A stretch of 64,000 nt of DNA from Nguyenibacter vanlangensis (GCF_038719015.1 NZ_CP152276.1:3298001-3362000), one strand, 5' to 3'. Numbered from the stretch's first letter, positions 38,279 to 49,504 are shown. A program made the numbers and translations. The notes: generated by a model from the sequence alone, not told the origin.

Positions 38279-39000
38279 GCGGTGGCGGCCTCACGCGGGG
38301 CCTGCGCGCCCAGCGCCTGGCGGAACCGGGCGATCAGTGCGCCGATGCGCTCGGGCTGGGTCTTCAGCGCGGTGCGGTTGACGATCAGCCGGCTGGTGAC
38401 GTGGGCGATCGTCTCGGTCTCCTCCAGCCCGTTGGCGCGCAGGGTGGACCCGGTATCGACCAGGTCGACGATCAGTTGCGACAGGTCCAGCACCGGGGCC
38501 AGCTCCATCGCGCCATGCAGGTGCACGATGTCGGCATTGATGCCGCGCGCGGCGAAATGGCGGCGGGTGATCGCGGGATATTTGGTGGCCACCCGCACCC
38601 GCGACCAGCGGGCCGGGTTGTCACCCGTGCCCTGTTTGCCCGTGCCCTGCTCACCCGTGCCCTGCTCCCTGGGGCGCGCGACCGACACGCGGCACGCGCC
38701 GATCCGCAGGTCCAGCGGCGCATAGATCTCCGGATAGTCGAATTCCATCAGCACGTCGGCGCCGCAGATCCCCAGTTGCGCGCCGCCGAAGGCGACGAAG
38801 GTCGCGACGTCGAACGACCGCACCCGCACCACGTCCAGCATCGGGTCGTTGGTCGGAAAGCGCAGCCGGCGGCTGCCCTCGTCCAGGCAGTCGGCGGCCG
38901 GCAGGATGCCGGCGCCGGCCAGCAGCGGGGACGCGGCCTTCAGGATGCGCCCCTTCGGCAGGGCAAGGACCAGCTTCGTGTCCGGGATCGGGGCGGTCAT
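38275..39000 (-). CDS. hisG: ATP phosphoribosyltransferase HisG with repeat insertion
   Basis: 241 residues. First enzyme of histidine synthesis, short (HisZ-dependent) type. Features: LALPKGRILKAASPLL at the N terminus, GICGADVLMEF near 80, and the PRPP loop region DLVDTGSTLRANGL near 190. Between SVARP and RVRVATKYP there is an inserted run containing EQGTG, EQGTG, KQGTG, a 15-bp unit repeated three times. HisZ is not in the window. Confidence 0.93.
   Translation of the reverse strand: MTAPIPDTKLVLALPKGRILKAASPLLAGAGILPAADCLDEGSRRLRFPTNDPMLDVVRVRSFDVATFVAFGGAQLGICGADVLMEFDYPEIYAPLDLRIGACRVSVARPREQGTGEQGTGKQGTGDNPARWSRVRVATKYPAITRRHFAARGINADIVHLHGAMELAPVLDLSQLIVDLVDTGSTLRANGLEETETIAHVTSRLIVNRTALKTQPERIGALIARFRQALGAQAPREAATA
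38618..38672 (-). repeat. In-frame 15-bp tandem repeat in hisG
   Basis: Three imperfect copies of a unit reading GAGCAGGGCACGGGT on the coding strand, encoding the pentapeptide (E/K)QGTG. The array keeps the frame and lies in a loop of the enzyme. Exact ends are approximate. Confidence 0.7.
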
Positions 39001-39162
39001 GCACTCTCCAGCAGCTTCGAAACGCGCCCCGGGGCCGCCACGTTTCCGGGGCGGCCTGGCCCCATCCGCCGGGCGCGGGCGCCATGTGCGCTGCGCCTTA
39101 TCACATTCCGCCCGCCCGCCGGAAGGGCCGAGGCCGCGGCCCCGCCCCGCGGCCCTGCCATG

Positions 39163-40425
<1,263 letters not shown>

Positions 40426-40437
40426 GCCGCGGCTCTC

Positions 40438-40992
40438 CTACATCCGGGGGGTGGCGACGCCGCGCTGGCCCATATACTTGCCGGCACGGTCCGCATAGCT
40501 GACCTCGCAGGGCGACGCGCCCTGGAAGAACAGGAACTGGCAGATCCCCTCATTGGCATAGATGCGCGCCGGCAGGGGGGTGGTGTTGCTGATCTCGATC
40601 GTCACCTGGCCTTCCCATTCCGGTTCCAGCGGCGTGACGTTCACGATGATGCCGCAGCGGGCATAGGTCGACTTGCCCAGGCAGACGACCAGCGTGTCGC
40701 GCGGAATGCGGAAATATTCCACCGTGTGCGCCAGCGCGAAGCTGTTGGGCGGAATGATGCATGCCGGCCCCTCGCGCGTGACGAAGCTGTTGGCCGCGAA
40801 ATTCTTGGGATCGACCAGGGCGTTGTCGACGTCGGTGAAGATCTTGAATTCCGACGCCACCCGCGCGTCATAGCCATAGGACGACAGGCCATAGGAAATC
40901 ACGCCCTCGCGCTGTTGCCGCTCCACGAACGGTTCGATCATGCCGACCTCCTGGGCCATGCGTCGAATCCAGCTATCGGGCATGATGGGCAT
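40438..40992 (-). CDS. dcd: dCTP deaminase
   Basis: 184 residues. Converts dCTP to dUTP. Family motifs: [40 protein letters not shown] with the conserved Ser-Thr-Tyr-Ala-Arg, and [10 protein letters not shown] with the catalytic Glu. ATG 40992 follows GGAAGGGAG; an upstream in-frame ATG would add 28 unrelated residues. Confidence 0.96.
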   Translation of the reverse strand: MPIMPDSWIRRMAQEVGMIEPFVERQQREGVISYGLSSYGYDARVASEFKIFTDVDNALVDPKNFAANSFVTREGPACIIPPNSFALAHTVEYFRIPRDTLVVCLGKSTYARCGIIVNVTPLEPEWEGQVTIEISNTTPLPARIYANEGICQFLFFQGASPCEVSYADRAGKYMGQRGVATPRM

Positions 40993-41076
40993 CGTTGCTC
41001 CCTTCCGTCGCGTGGAGGGGGTGAATCGCCTCCGGTACCAGCCCCGACCACTAGCGAAGGCCGGGCCGCTCCGCAA

Positions 41077-41274
41077 TCAGCTCTTTTCGTCCTCGGCCCG
41101 GGGCGCGGGCAGGTCCGCGCGGGCGCGCGACTGCTGCTTGCGCCGGCGCAGATTCTCGCGCAGAGCCGCGGCCTCGCGCGCCAGGCGCTCCTGCCGCGCG
41201 GCCTCGGCCTTCTCGGCCTTGCCCGGGACCTTGTCCCGAGTCCCGCCCGGGGGGATGTCGTCCGGTCGGGTCAT
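41077..41274 (-). CDS. Small charged hypothetical protein, 65 aa
   Basis: 65 residues, Ala/Arg/Glu-rich and probably one long helix (KAEKAEAARQERLAREAAALRENLRRRK in parts). No family recognised, though similar small charged proteins are widespread in alphaproteobacteria. ATG 41274 overlaps the preceding stop as ATGA. Confidence 0.65.
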   Translation of the reverse strand: MTRPDDIPPGGTRDKVPGKAEKAEAARQERLAREAAALRENLRRRKQQSRARADLPAPRAEDEKS

Positions 41275-41522
41275 CGCCGCCGCGCCGCCCACAGCTGCAC
41301 CAGCGAGCCGGCCATCAGCAGCGCGCCGACCCCGTCCAGGATCAGGATCGGCCATCCATGGCCCCAGAGCGGCCAGTGCCATTCCGACGGGCCCAGCTCC
41401 ATCAGGATGCTGGCGCCGAAGCAGAACACGGCCAGGGTCTGCGCCCAGGATACCGCGCGCGGCGCCGGGTGCCGGCCCGGTCGGCCGCCGGACCGGCCGG
41501 CATGAAACGGGTCAGTGGACAT
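41271..41522 (-). CDS. Two-pass membrane protein, 83 aa
   Basis: Two hydrophobic segments, SWAQTLAVFCFGASILMELG and PILILDGVGALLMAGSLVQL, with a Trp/Gly loop between and a basic C terminus (WAARRR). An inner-membrane protein of unknown role. ATG 41522 overlaps the end of the glycosyltransferase gene by 11 bp, so the GT4, this gene and the 65-aa gene form an operon. Confidence 0.65.
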   Translation of the reverse strand: MSTDPFHAGRSGGRPGRHPAPRAVSWAQTLAVFCFGASILMELGPSEWHWPLWGHGWPILILDGVGALLMAGSLVQLWAARRR

Positions 41523-42759
41523 CGGCGCATTCCTCCGGCGCGGTTTCGGGCATGTCGGCGTCCGCCGGGGTCCGGGCGGCGAACCATGCCTCCATATGCG
41601 ACCCCAGTATCTCATCATAGACCCGCAGCGTCGCCTGCTGCATCGCGCGGGTGGTATAGTGCGCCAGCACCCCCCGGCGCGCGGCGGCTCCCATTGCCGC
41701 TTCCGCCTCGGGCGCCAGCGTCAGCATGTCGCGGATCGCCCGGGCCAGGGCGTCGGCATCGCCCGGCGGGACCAGCAGCCCGGTCTCGCCGTCCCGGACG
41801 GTTTCCATCGCCGCGCCATGGGCGGCGACGATGACCGGGCGGCCCATGGCCTGCGCCTCGACCACCACGCGGCCGAACGGCTCGGGGCGCAGCGACGGCA
41901 CGACCACCAGGTCGGCCAGGGCCAGGGCCGCGGGCATGTCGGCGCAATGGCCGGCGAAATGCACCCGTCCGCGCAGCGCCGGGCTGGCGCGCACCGTGCG
42001 CAGCAGGTCGCGGCCGAACCGGTCGCCGCGCCGCCCCGGCCCGACGAAGACGCAGGCCCAGTTCCGCCCGCATCCGCCGGCCCGCTCCATCCGCGCCAGG
42101 GCCTCCAGCAGCAGCGCCTGGCCCTTCCACGGCGTGATGCGCCCGGGCAGCATGATGATTGCCGCGTCGTCAGGCAGGCCCCAGCGTTCGGCCAGGGCCT
42201 GCAGCCGATGGCCGCGCACGGCCTCGGGGTCGAAGCGCGCCGTGTCGGCCCCGCGCGGAATGACGCGCAGCCGCTCCGGCCCCACGCCGTAATCGCGCGC
42301 CAGCCGCCGCGCGATATAGGCGCTGATGGCGATGACCCGCGATCCGGACGCCATGACGGCGTTATAGCGCCGCTTGCCGGGGACGTTCTCGCGATACACG
42401 CCGTGCCAGGTCGTCACCAGCGGCACGCCGACCCGCCGGCAGGCCAGCCAGGCCGACCACCCCGGCGCGCGAGAGCGCGCATGCACCAGATGCACGCCCC
42501 GGGCGCGGATCAGCTCGGCCAGCCGCCGGGCATTGGCCAGGATCCGCAGCGGGTTCTTGGTCCGCAGGTCCAGCGGCACATGCGTCCCGCCCGCATGGCG
42601 CAGGCGCGGCAGCATCCGCCCCGCCGCGCACGCCACCAGCGCCACCCCGCCGCCGCGAACGATGGCGTCCGCCATCTCGACGGTGCCCTGTTCGATCCCC
42701 CCGGCATCCAGCGCGGGCAAAATCTGCAGGATGACGGGACAGGGCGCGGGGGATTCCAT
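41512..42759 (-). CDS. GT4-family glycosyltransferase
   Basis: 415 residues from ATG 42759 (ATG 42777 is an alternative). N-terminal LQILPALDAGGIEQGTVEMA is the GT4 acceptor-domain start; HARSRAPGW and TWHGVY follow. The nucleotide-sugar domain has LPGRITPWKGQALLLEAL, and the EX7E motif PEPFGRVVVEAQAMGRPV. Likely acts in lipopolysaccharide or exopolysaccharide synthesis; a GT9 enzyme is encoded divergently. Donor and acceptor are unknown. Confidence 0.88.
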   Translation of the reverse strand: MESPAPCPVILQILPALDAGGIEQGTVEMADAIVRGGGVALVACAAGRMLPRLRHAGGTHVPLDLRTKNPLRILANARRLAELIRARGVHLVHARSRAPGWSAWLACRRVGVPLVTTWHGVYRENVPGKRRYNAVMASGSRVIAISAYIARRLARDYGVGPERLRVIPRGADTARFDPEAVRGHRLQALAERWGLPDDAAIIMLPGRITPWKGQALLLEALARMERAGGCGRNWACVFVGPGRRGDRFGRDLLRTVRASPALRGRVHFAGHCADMPAALALADLVVVPSLRPEPFGRVVVEAQAMGRPVIVAAHGAAMETVRDGETGLLVPPGDADALARAIRDMLTLAPEAEAAMGAAARRGVLAHYTTRAMQQATLRVYDEILGSHMEAWFAARTPADADMPETAPEECADVH

Positions 42760-43085
42760 GGCCCGACCGCTTAGCATGAACGCGCGAACCGCGTCACGTT
42801 CGCGTCATATGTGACCGTGTAACATGGACGTCCTGCCATGATGTGCTACAGAGCACGCATGGGGTGGTCGCACCCCCAAGAAGACAGAAGAACAAGAAGA
42901 ACCAAGAAGACTACGGAAACCTCCATGAAGACGGGCGGCACGAACGCTGTCTCCCTCTTTCCGGCGTCGCCTCCGATCGTGACGGACCAGATTCCGCCTC
43001 GCGGGGCGGCGCCGGCATCTCCATGTTTTCCCATGTTTTGCCCGGCGCTGTTTCCATGCGGCACGTTCTGGATTAACCAGGGCGC
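42760..43085. other. Gap between divergent glycosyltransferase genes
   Basis: 326 bp separating the GT4 and GT9 starts. It should carry two divergent promoters, but no clear -35/-10 pair was found. Positions about 42888-42920 are a purine-rich run built on AAGAAGAA triplets. An ORF of 54 codons (42925-43089) is listed separately with low confidence. Confidence 0.5.
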
Positions 43086-43089
43086 ATGA
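42925..43089 (+). CDS. Possible small ORF ahead of GT9 gene, 54 aa
   Basis: The frame begins MKTGGTNAVSLFPASPP and ends in a TGA that overlaps the GT9 ATG as ATGA. Only the overlap argues for it: the sequence is Pro/Cys-rich without secondary-structure pattern and no good ribosome site precedes it. It could be a coupling leader or chance. Confidence 0.25.
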   Translation: MKTGGTNAVSLFPASPPIVTDQIPPRGAAPASPCFPMFCPALFPCGTFWINQGA

Positions 43090-43988
43090 CGCGCGTTCTC
43101 GTGATCAAGCTGGGTGCGCTGGGCGATCTGGTCCAGGCTTTCGCACCGTTCGCGGCCATCCGCGCCCATCATCCCGACGCCGCCATCACCCTGCTGACGA
43201 CCGCCCCCTTCGCCGAGCTGATGCGCGCCGCCCCGTGGTTCGACCGGGTGGCGGTCGATGCGCGCCCCTCCTGGTGGGATGTGCGCGGCATGCTGGCGCT
43301 GCGCCGGACGCTGCGCGGCCACGACGTGGTGTACGACCTGCAGACCTCGGGCCGCTCGTCGCGCTATTTCCGGCTGGCCGGCCGCCCGCCCTGGTCGGGC
43401 ATCGCCCGCGGCGCGCGCTGGCCGCACGACAATCCGCATCGCAACGCCATGCACACCCGCAGCCGCCAGCGCGACCAGTTGCGCCGCGCTGGCATCGCCC
43501 AGGTCCCGGATGCCGACCTGTCGTGGCTGGCCGGGGGCGGCCCGGTCCTGCCGCAGCCTTATGCCCTGCTGGTGCCGGGCGCCGCGCCGCACCGCCCGGC
43601 CAAGCGCTGGCCGGCCGAACGGTTCGGCGCCCTGGCCGGCCACCTGCTGGACAGGGGATTGCTGCCCGTCGTGGCCGGCACGGCGGCCGAGGCCCCGCTG
43701 GCCGCCGCCATTCGTCGGGCCTGCCCGGCGGCGCGCGACCTGACGGGCCGGACCGGCCTGGCCGACCTGGCGGGGCTGGCGGCGCGGGCCGTGCTGGCGG
43801 TCGGCAACGATACCGGCCCCATGCATCTGGCCGCGGCGATGGGCTGCCCCGCGACCGTGCTGTTTTCCCGCGACAGCGACCCGTCCCTGACCGCGCCGCT
43901 GGGCCGCGTGCCGGGGCAGGTGCGGGTCATCCGCGTTGACGATCTGGCCACTCTGAGTGTGGATAGGGTTGCGGCGTCGCTCGGCTGA
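43086..43988 (+). CDS. GT9-family glycosyltransferase (heptosyltransferase-like)
   Basis: 300 residues. ADP-heptose:LPS heptosyltransferase pattern: [20 protein letters not shown] at the N terminus, [14 protein letters not shown], the donor-site [20 protein letters not shown] (in part), and [17 protein letters not shown]. Probably adds a heptose-like sugar to the lipopolysaccharide core. The sugar is inferred from family only. Confidence 0.88.
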   Translation: MTRVLVIKLGALGDLVQAFAPFAAIRAHHPDAAITLLTTAPFAELMRAAPWFDRVAVDARPSWWDVRGMLALRRTLRGHDVVYDLQTSGRSSRYFRLAGRPPWSGIARGARWPHDNPHRNAMHTRSRQRDQLRRAGIAQVPDADLSWLAGGGPVLPQPYALLVPGAAPHRPAKRWPAERFGALAGHLLDRGLLPVVAGTAAEAPLAAAIRRACPAARDLTGRTGLADLAGLAARAVLAVGNDTGPMHLAAAMGCPATVLFSRDSDPSLTAPLGRVPGQVRVIRVDDLATLSVDRVAASLG

Positions 43989-44044
43989 CGCCATTACAGC
44001 GACTTCCCTTCACGCACGACTTTCCAGTCCGGAGCATCGACACC

Positions 44045-45988
44045 ATGCCTGCCATCACCCTGCCTGACGGATCCGTTCGCCGCTTTGACGGTCCGGTGAC
44101 GGGCACTACGGTGGCGGCGGCCATCGGTCCAGGGCTGGCCCGTGCCGCCCTGGCGATGGAGCTGGACGGCAGGCTGGTCGACCTGTCGCGCGAAATCGCC
44201 GACGATGCCGCGGTGCGCTTCATCACGCGCAAGGACGAGGCGGCGCTGGAGATGATCCGCCACGACACCGCCCATGTGCTGGCCGAGGCCGTGCAGTCGC
44301 TGTGGCCGGGCACGCAGGTGACCATCGGCCCGTCGATCGAGAACGGCTTCTATTACGATTTCTATCGCAACGAGCCTTTCACCCCCGAGGATTTCCCCGC
44401 GATCGAAGCACGCATGCGCGAGATCGTGGCCGCCAACGCGCCCTTCGTGCGCGAGGTCTGGCCGCGCGACGAGGCCATCCGCTTCTTCGAGGCCAGGGGC
44501 GAGCGCTTCAAGGCCGAGCTGATCCGCGACCTGCCCGAAAGCGAGCCGATCTCGATCTACCGCCAGGGCGAATGGCTGGATCTGTGCCGTGGTCCGCATC
44601 TGCGCGGCACCGGCGATGTCGGCACGGCCTTCCGCCTGATGAAGGTCGCGGGCGCCTATTGGCGCGGCGATCACCGCAACCCGATGCTGACGCGCATCTA
44701 CGGCACCGCCTGGCGCGACCAGAAGGAACTGGACGCCTACCTGCACCAGATCGAGGAAGCCGAGCGCCGCGACCATCGCCGCATCGGGCGCGAGATGGAC
44801 CTGTTCCATATCCAGGAAGAGGCGGTGGGCTCGATCTTCTGGCATGCCAAGGGCTGGCGCCTCTATACGGCCTTGCAGGATTATATGCGCCGCGCCCAGA
44901 CCCGCGAGGGATATGAGGAAGTGCGCACGCCGCAACTGGTCGACCGCGCGTTGTGGGAGGCCTCGGGCCATTGGGACAAATATCGCGAGCACATGTTCAT
45001 CGCGACGGTCGAGGACGAGGACAAGACCCTCGCCCTCAAGCCGATGAACTGCCCCTGCCATGTGCAGATCTTCCGCCACGGCCTGCGTTCCTATCGCGAG
45101 CTGCCGCTGCGCATGGCCGAATTCGGCGCCTGCCACCGTTACGAGCCCTCGGGCGCGCTGCACGGCATCATGCGCGTGCGCTCCTTTACCCAGGATGATG
45201 GGCACATCTTCTGCACCGAGGCGCAGATCGCGCCCGAGACCGCGCGTTTCGTGCGGATGCTGGCCGAAGTCTATGCCGATCTGGGCTTCGAGAGCTTCCG
45301 GGTGAAGTTCGCCGACCGGCCCGAGCAGCGCGCAGGCACCGAGGAAAGCTGGGACCGCGCCGAGGCCGCCCTGGTCGAAGCCTGCCGCCTGGCCGGGATC
45401 GATTACGAGCGCAATCCGGGCGAGGGCGCGTTCTACGGCCCCAAGCTGGAATTCGTCCTGCGCGACGCCATCGGCCGCGACTGGCAGTGCGGCACGCTGC
45501 AGGTGGATTACGTGCTGCCGGAGCGGCTGGACGCGTCCTATATCGGCGAGGACAGCGCCCGCCATCGGCCCGTCATGCTGCACCGCGCGATCCTCGGGTC
45601 GTTCGAACGGTTCCTGGGGATCCTGATCGAACAGCATGCCGGCCGCTTCCCGCTGTGGCTGGCGCCGGTCCAGGTGGTGGTGGCGTCGATCGTCACCGAC
45701 GCCGCCCCCTATGCCGAACAGGTGGCCCACGCGCTGAAGCAGGCGGGGCTGGCGGTCGAGACCGACATCCGCAACGAGAAGATCAACGCCAAGATCCGCG
45801 AGCACAGCCTGGCGCGCGTGCCGATCATCCTGGTCGTCGGCCGCAAGGAGGCCGAGGACGGCACGGTGGCCATTCGCCGCCTGGGCGGCGCAGCGCAGCA
45901 GGTCGTCCCCCTGCATGAGGCCGTCGATGCCCTGGCGGAGGAAGCCCTGCCCCCCGATTTGCGCCGGGCGCGTCAGGCAGCCGTCTGA
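44045..45988 (+). CDS. thrS: Threonyl-tRNA synthetase
   Basis: 647 residues, full length. TGS domain (residues 1-60), editing domain with [10 protein letters not shown], catalytic core with zinc-binding Cys in [10 protein letters not shown], motif 2 region [17 protein letters not shown], and anticodon-binding C-terminal domain. ATG 44045 follows GGAG at 10 bp. Starts 56 bp after the GT9 gene and is followed by infC, the classic thrS-infC arrangement. Confidence 0.98.
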   Translation: MPAITLPDGSVRRFDGPVTGTTVAAAIGPGLARAALAMELDGRLVDLSREIADDAAVRFITRKDEAALEMIRHDTAHVLAEAVQSLWPGTQVTIGPSIENGFYYDFYRNEPFTPEDFPAIEARMREIVAANAPFVREVWPRDEAIRFFEARGERFKAELIRDLPESEPISIYRQGEWLDLCRGPHLRGTGDVGTAFRLMKVAGAYWRGDHRNPMLTRIYGTAWRDQKELDAYLHQIEEAERRDHRRIGREMDLFHIQEEAVGSIFWHAKGWRLYTALQDYMRRAQTREGYEEVRTPQLVDRALWEASGHWDKYREHMFIATVEDEDKTLALKPMNCPCHVQIFRHGLRSYRELPLRMAEFGACHRYEPSGALHGIMRVRSFTQDDGHIFCTEAQIAPETARFVRMLAEVYADLGFESFRVKFADRPEQRAGTEESWDRAEAALVEACRLAGIDYERNPGEGAFYGPKLEFVLRDAIGRDWQCGTLQVDYVLPERLDASYIGEDSARHRPVMLHRAILGSFERFLGILIEQHAGRFPLWLAPVQVVVASIVTDAAPYAEQVAHALKQAGLAVETDIRNEKINAKIREHSLARVPIILVVGRKEAEDGTVAIRRLGGAAQQVVPLHEAVDALAEEALPPDLRRARQAAV

Positions 45989-46240
45989 TTTCGTCAGCCC
46001 TGGCCATCCCCCTGGCCGATGGCGGCGCCCATGTGCTGGCGGTATGGCCGGGCGTTTCTTCTGCCCGGGACGCATGGCTGGCTTCAGCCTTCATGCGACG
46101 AGAATGCTTGATCTGGATAGGTGCTTTGCGCCACATAACGGCGTATCCGGAGGTGTATCGCGCAGTTCCGACCCCATGCCCCTGGGCATCGGTGGGGAAT
46201 GCGCGTTGTCCGGACGCGAAAAAGAACACAGGAGCCGACC

Positions 46241-46777
46241 ATAGCCAGACCTCCGATGCCCACTCCGCCTAACCGCGAGGGCCCACGCGTCAACGAAGAA
46301 ATCCGTGTCCCGCAGGTGCGTCTGATCGACGCGGATGGCGAGATGCTGGGGGTGATGCCCACGCGCGAGGCGCTGGCGCGCGCCTATGCCGTCGGCCTCG
46401 ACCTGCTGGAAATCAGCCCGAACGCCGAACCGCCGGTGGCCAAGATCCTCGATTACGGCAAGTTCAAATACGAACAGCAGAAGAAGCGTAACGAGGCCCG
46501 CAAGAAGCAGAAGGTCATCGAGATCAAGGAGGTCAAGGTTCGGCCGAATATCGATGAGAACGACTACCAGGTGAAGATGCGCGCCATGCGCTCGTTCATC
46601 GGCGAGGGCGACAAGGTCAAGGTGACGCTGCGCTTCCGCGGGCGCGAGATGGCCCACCAGGACCTGGGTATCAAGGTGCTGGAGCGGATCCGCTCGGAAA
46701 TGGACGAGCAGGCGAAGGTCGAGCAGATGCCCAAGCTGGAAAACCGCCAGATGATCATGGTCCTCTCGCCGCGCTGA
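46241..46777 (+). CDS. infC: Translation initiation factor IF-3 with probable ATA start
   Basis: 178 residues. N-terminal domain [23 protein letters not shown] (in part), linker [15 protein letters not shown], and C-terminal domain [22 protein letters not shown] 46241 lies six bases after AGGAG and matches the rare-start autoregulation of infC, in which IF-3 rejects non-canonical codons. ATG 46199 (192 aa) precedes the ribosome site and ATG 46256 lies after it without one. The 252-bp leader after thrS has no gene. Confidence 0.92.
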   Translation: MARPPMPTPPNREGPRVNEEIRVPQVRLIDADGEMLGVMPTREALARAYAVGLDLLEISPNAEPPVAKILDYGKFKYEQQKKRNEARKKQKVIEIKEVKVRPNIDENDYQVKMRAMRSFIGEGDKVKVTLRFRGREMAHQDLGIKVLERIRSEMDEQAKVEQMPKLENRQMIMVLSPR

Positions 46778-46795
46778 TCCGCGCCGGACGACCCT

Positions 46796-46836
46796 AATAA
46801 AAAAAGCCCGGACGGAAGGTTCGGGCTTTTTTTATT
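46796..46836. terminator. Perfect bidirectional terminator after infC
   Basis: AATAAAAAAAGCCCG (46796-46810) and CGGGCTTTTTTTATT (46822-46836) are exact reverse complements around an 11-base loop. The A7 and T7 runs give terminators on both strands, between infC and the convergent SIMPL gene. Confidence 0.95.
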
Positions 46837-46855
46837 GGATAGCCCACGGGTCGTG

Positions 46856-47566
46856 CTACGGGCGCAGCATGATCGTCGCGGTGGCGGCGGCCGTCACCGT
46901 CTGCTCCTCGAGCGGGGCGGTGGGGGGCATGGACGCGCGGGCGGCCATCATCATCATCATGGGCATCGGGCGGGACGTGCCCTGGTCCTGCAACGCGATG
47001 GTGCGGATCGGCCCCATCGTCATGCCCAGCACCTTGGCCGCGGCCTCGGCCCGGCGGCGCACGTCGCGCAGGGCTTCGGCCTCGGCCTGCTGCGTCAGGG
47101 CGCTGCGCCGCTCGGGCGACAGCGACCAGTCCAGCCCCGACAGGCCCAGCCCGCGCGCCTGCAACTGGCCCACCAGGGTCAGCAGCGCCGTACCGTCCGC
47201 GCCCGTCAGACGGATGACCTGCCGCGCCGTCCACTGGGCTGGCCTGGCCGCTTCGTCATGCTGCACGACATAGGAATCGGTGACGATGGTCAGCCCGCCG
47301 GCAGCGTTGGCCGCGTCCACGGCCTGACGGATCACGCTGTTGACCCGGCCCTGCACGGCGGCGGGCGTGGCGCCGTTGCTTTCGGCAAACAGGGTGGCGG
47401 TCAGCCGGTCAGGCGCCGCATGGACGGTTCCCGCGCCGGTCAGGGTCAGTTCGGTGTCGGCCGTGCCCTGCCGGCCGGCGGCGTCCTGCGCCCGCGCCCC
47501 GGCCACCGGGCCGGCCAGCAAAAGCACGGCCACCGGGATCAGACGGGTCATGGCGGTGGCGGTCAT
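46856..47566 (-). CDS. SIMPL-domain (DUF541) periplasmic protein
   Basis: 236 residues with a signal peptide (TRLIPVAVLLLAGPVAGARA). The mature region shows SIMPL features: LTLTGAGTVHAAPDRLTATL, VNSVIRQAVDAANAAGG, LSGLDWSLSPERR and an internal MPMMMMMAAR insertion. The family is linked to envelope stress and outer-membrane physiology. ATG 47566 overlaps the upstream stop as ATGA; last gene of the two-component operon. Confidence 0.85.
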   Translation of the reverse strand: MTATAMTRLIPVAVLLLAGPVAGARAQDAAGRQGTADTELTLTGAGTVHAAPDRLTATLFAESNGATPAAVQGRVNSVIRQAVDAANAAGGLTIVTDSYVVQHDEAARPAQWTARQVIRLTGADGTALLTLVGQLQARGLGLSGLDWSLSPERRSALTQQAEAEALRDVRRRAEAAAKVLGMTMGPIRTIALQDQGTSRPMPMMMMMAARASMPPTAPLEEQTVTAAATATIMLRP

Positions 47567-47937
47567 GAATGATTGTCTTCCTTCAATACCATCAGGGCGC
47601 GGCGCAAATCGATGATACCCGACCGGACCCTGCCCTCGCGGCACAGCAACGCGCCATGGATGCGCAACTCGCTCACCTCGCGCGTCAAGGGCGGTCCATA
47701 GGCATCGATGACGGTCACCAGCCGATCGCAGAAGGCGCGGCTGTCGCTGGTGATCACGACCGGGCGCCCGGAATCAGAGCCCGCCTCCGGGCCCGAATCC
47801 TGCCCCCGATCCTCGCCCGGCCGGGGCGATGCATCGTCCGGCGCGGGCGCGAAGGCGCAGACGCACAGGCTTGCGGCCAGCAGGGCCGGGATGACAAGAG
47901 ACGGTGCGTTCATATGGCGCAGCCTAGAAGGGGTCAT
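47563..47937 (-). CDS. Small exported hypothetical protein, 124 aa
   Basis: The N terminus (APSLVIPALLAASLCVCAFA) is a signal peptide, with Cys residues that could serve as a lipobox (ASLC). The mature part starts with a charged Pro/Asp/Gly segment and has a conserved-looking Cys pair (AFCDRLV and ALLCREG). ATGA overlaps on both sides tie it to the histidine kinase and SIMPL genes, suggesting it works in the same envelope response. Confidence 0.65.
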   Translation of the reverse strand: MTPSRLRHMNAPSLVIPALLAASLCVCAFAPAPDDASPRPGEDRGQDSGPEAGSDSGRPVVITSDSRAFCDRLVTVIDAYGPPLTREVSELRIHGALLCREGRVRSGIIDLRRALMVLKEDNHS

Positions 47938-49484
47938 CTGTCGCGCTCGTGGGGTGATTGTGAAGTCTCCGTCACGACCGCGGGATGCTGCGCCCGCGGG
48001 GCGGGTGGAATGGGAATGGGCGCGGCCGCGCGGGCCTGCGGCTGCGCCTGCCGCGCGACCGGCAGGATCATGCGGACCGACAGCCCCGGTTGCTGCGCGC
48101 GCAGGCGCAGCACGCCGCCATGCAGTTGTACGATCGCCTGTACCAGCGACAGGCCCAGCCCCGCGCCCGGGGTATGGCGCGCCGCTTCGGCGCGGAAGAA
48201 GCGTTCGGACGCGCGGGCCAGGTCGGCCTCGTCCATGCCGATACCCTCGTCCGTCACCGCGATCGAGACCGCGCTGGCGCCCGGCGCGAGCATTGTCAGC
48301 CCCGGCAAGGCCGGCCCGGTGGCCGCAGCCAGCGTCACCGTCCCGCCGGCAGGCGAGAATTTGATGGCATTGTCCAGCAGGTTGGCCACCGCCTGCTGCA
48401 TCAGCGCCTTATCGCCGTAGAAAGGCAGGCAGGACGGCAGGCGCAGCGCCAGGCGGATCTGCTTTTCCTCGGCCACCGCCTCGTACAGATCGCCGATATC
48501 GGTCAGCAGCGGTACCAGGTCGAAGGGGGCGAAGGCCGACCGGCGCGATCCGGCCTCGATCTGCGCGATGCGCAGCAGCGCCTCGAACACCGCAGTGACA
48601 TTGTCCAGGTTGCCGACTGCCCGCTCGATCGCCAGCCGCAGTTCGGCCGCGCTGCCGGCATGCAGGGCCGCGTCCTCCAACTGGGTGCGGGCGCGGGTGA
48701 TCGGCGTGCGCAGATCATGGGCGATGGCGTTGGAGACCTGGCGTACGCCATCCATCAGCCGGACGATGCGGTCCAGCATCTCGTTGATCGCCTCGGCGAC
48801 CTGGTCCAGTTCATCCCCGTTGCCCACCAGGGGCATGCGGCGCGACAGGTCGCCACGCGCGATCGCCGAGCTGGTCTGGGCAATCGACTTGATCATGCGG
48901 CGGAACATGCCATGAACCAGCACGGCGCCGCTGATCGCCAGCAGGGTCACCATCATCCAGGCCCAGAGCAGCGAGTCGGTCAGCAGCCGCCGCAGCACCG
49001 CGCGGGCGCGGACGTCGCGTCCGACCAGCAGGCGGAACCCGCCCGGCAGCGCGAAGGCCCGCACTTCCGCCGTGTCGCGCATGCCGGCCCGCGTGACCTT
49101 CAGCGAATACCATTGGTCGGTGCGGACCACCTGGGCCGGCCATTCCGACAGGTTGCCCGCCAGCCTGTTCCCGGTCGGGCCGACCATCAGATAGATTGCG
49201 TCGTCGTCCAGGTTCTGTTCCAGCCGGTCGTCGATCGTCAGCGCCAGCGTGGGCAGGCCGCCTTCGGCCCAGCGCTGGCTCAGCGCCCGCGCATCGGCAT
49301 TGATGGCGGTTTCCACCTGCCGTTCCAGAAAGCCGATCGTCCCCCACCAGATGAAGGACATGAACAGGATCGACGACAGGGCGAACAGCACGCCATAGCC
49401 CAGCGAAAAACGCAGGCTGGCCGAGCGCGGCAGCCTGAAGCGCCGGCGCCCGCCCCGTCCTCTGTCCTCGCCCTCGGGCTGCAT
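47934..49484 (-). CDS. Sensor histidine kinase
   Basis: 516 residues. TM1 at about 27-50, a periplasmic sensor domain of some 120 residues, TM2 at about 172-192, HAMP, dimerisation helix with H-box SNAIAHDLRTPITRA (His256), N-box LLDNAIKFS (Asn372), and G-box DEGIGMDEAD and GLGLSLV. Pairs with the OmpR-type regulator immediately upstream. ATG 49484 lies just after the regulator stop. The C-terminal 40 residues are a Pro/Ala/Gln tail. Confidence 0.92.
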   Translation of the reverse strand: MQPEGEDRGRGGRRRFRLPRSASLRFSLGYGVLFALSSILFMSFIWWGTIGFLERQVETAINADARALSQRWAEGGLPTLALTIDDRLEQNLDDDAIYLMVGPTGNRLAGNLSEWPAQVVRTDQWYSLKVTRAGMRDTAEVRAFALPGGFRLLVGRDVRARAVLRRLLTDSLLWAWMMVTLLAISGAVLVHGMFRRMIKSIAQTSSAIARGDLSRRMPLVGNGDELDQVAEAINEMLDRIVRLMDGVRQVSNAIAHDLRTPITRARTQLEDAALHAGSAAELRLAIERAVGNLDNVTAVFEALLRIAQIEAGSRRSAFAPFDLVPLLTDIGDLYEAVAEEKQIRLALRLPSCLPFYGDKALMQQAVANLLDNAIKFSPAGGTVTLAAATGPALPGLTMLAPGASAVSIAVTDEGIGMDEADLARASERFFRAEAARHTPGAGLGLSLVQAIVQLHGGVLRLRAQQPGLSVRMILPVARQAQPQARAAAPIPIPPAPRAQHPAVVTETSQSPHERDR

Positions 49485-49504
49485 GGCCGGCGCCGCCCCC
49501 GTTC

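Noticed and set aside
36929..38725. 598-codon rightward ORF opposite hisD and hisG
   Set aside because: Mirror frame of two conserved enzymes, Gly/Arg/His-rich, no ribosome site or domain.
45989..46240. Riboswitch or L20-type leader before infC
   Set aside because: The 252-bp leader has no recognised riboswitch core or clear terminator; a candidate promoter (TTGATC near 46108) was too weak to list.
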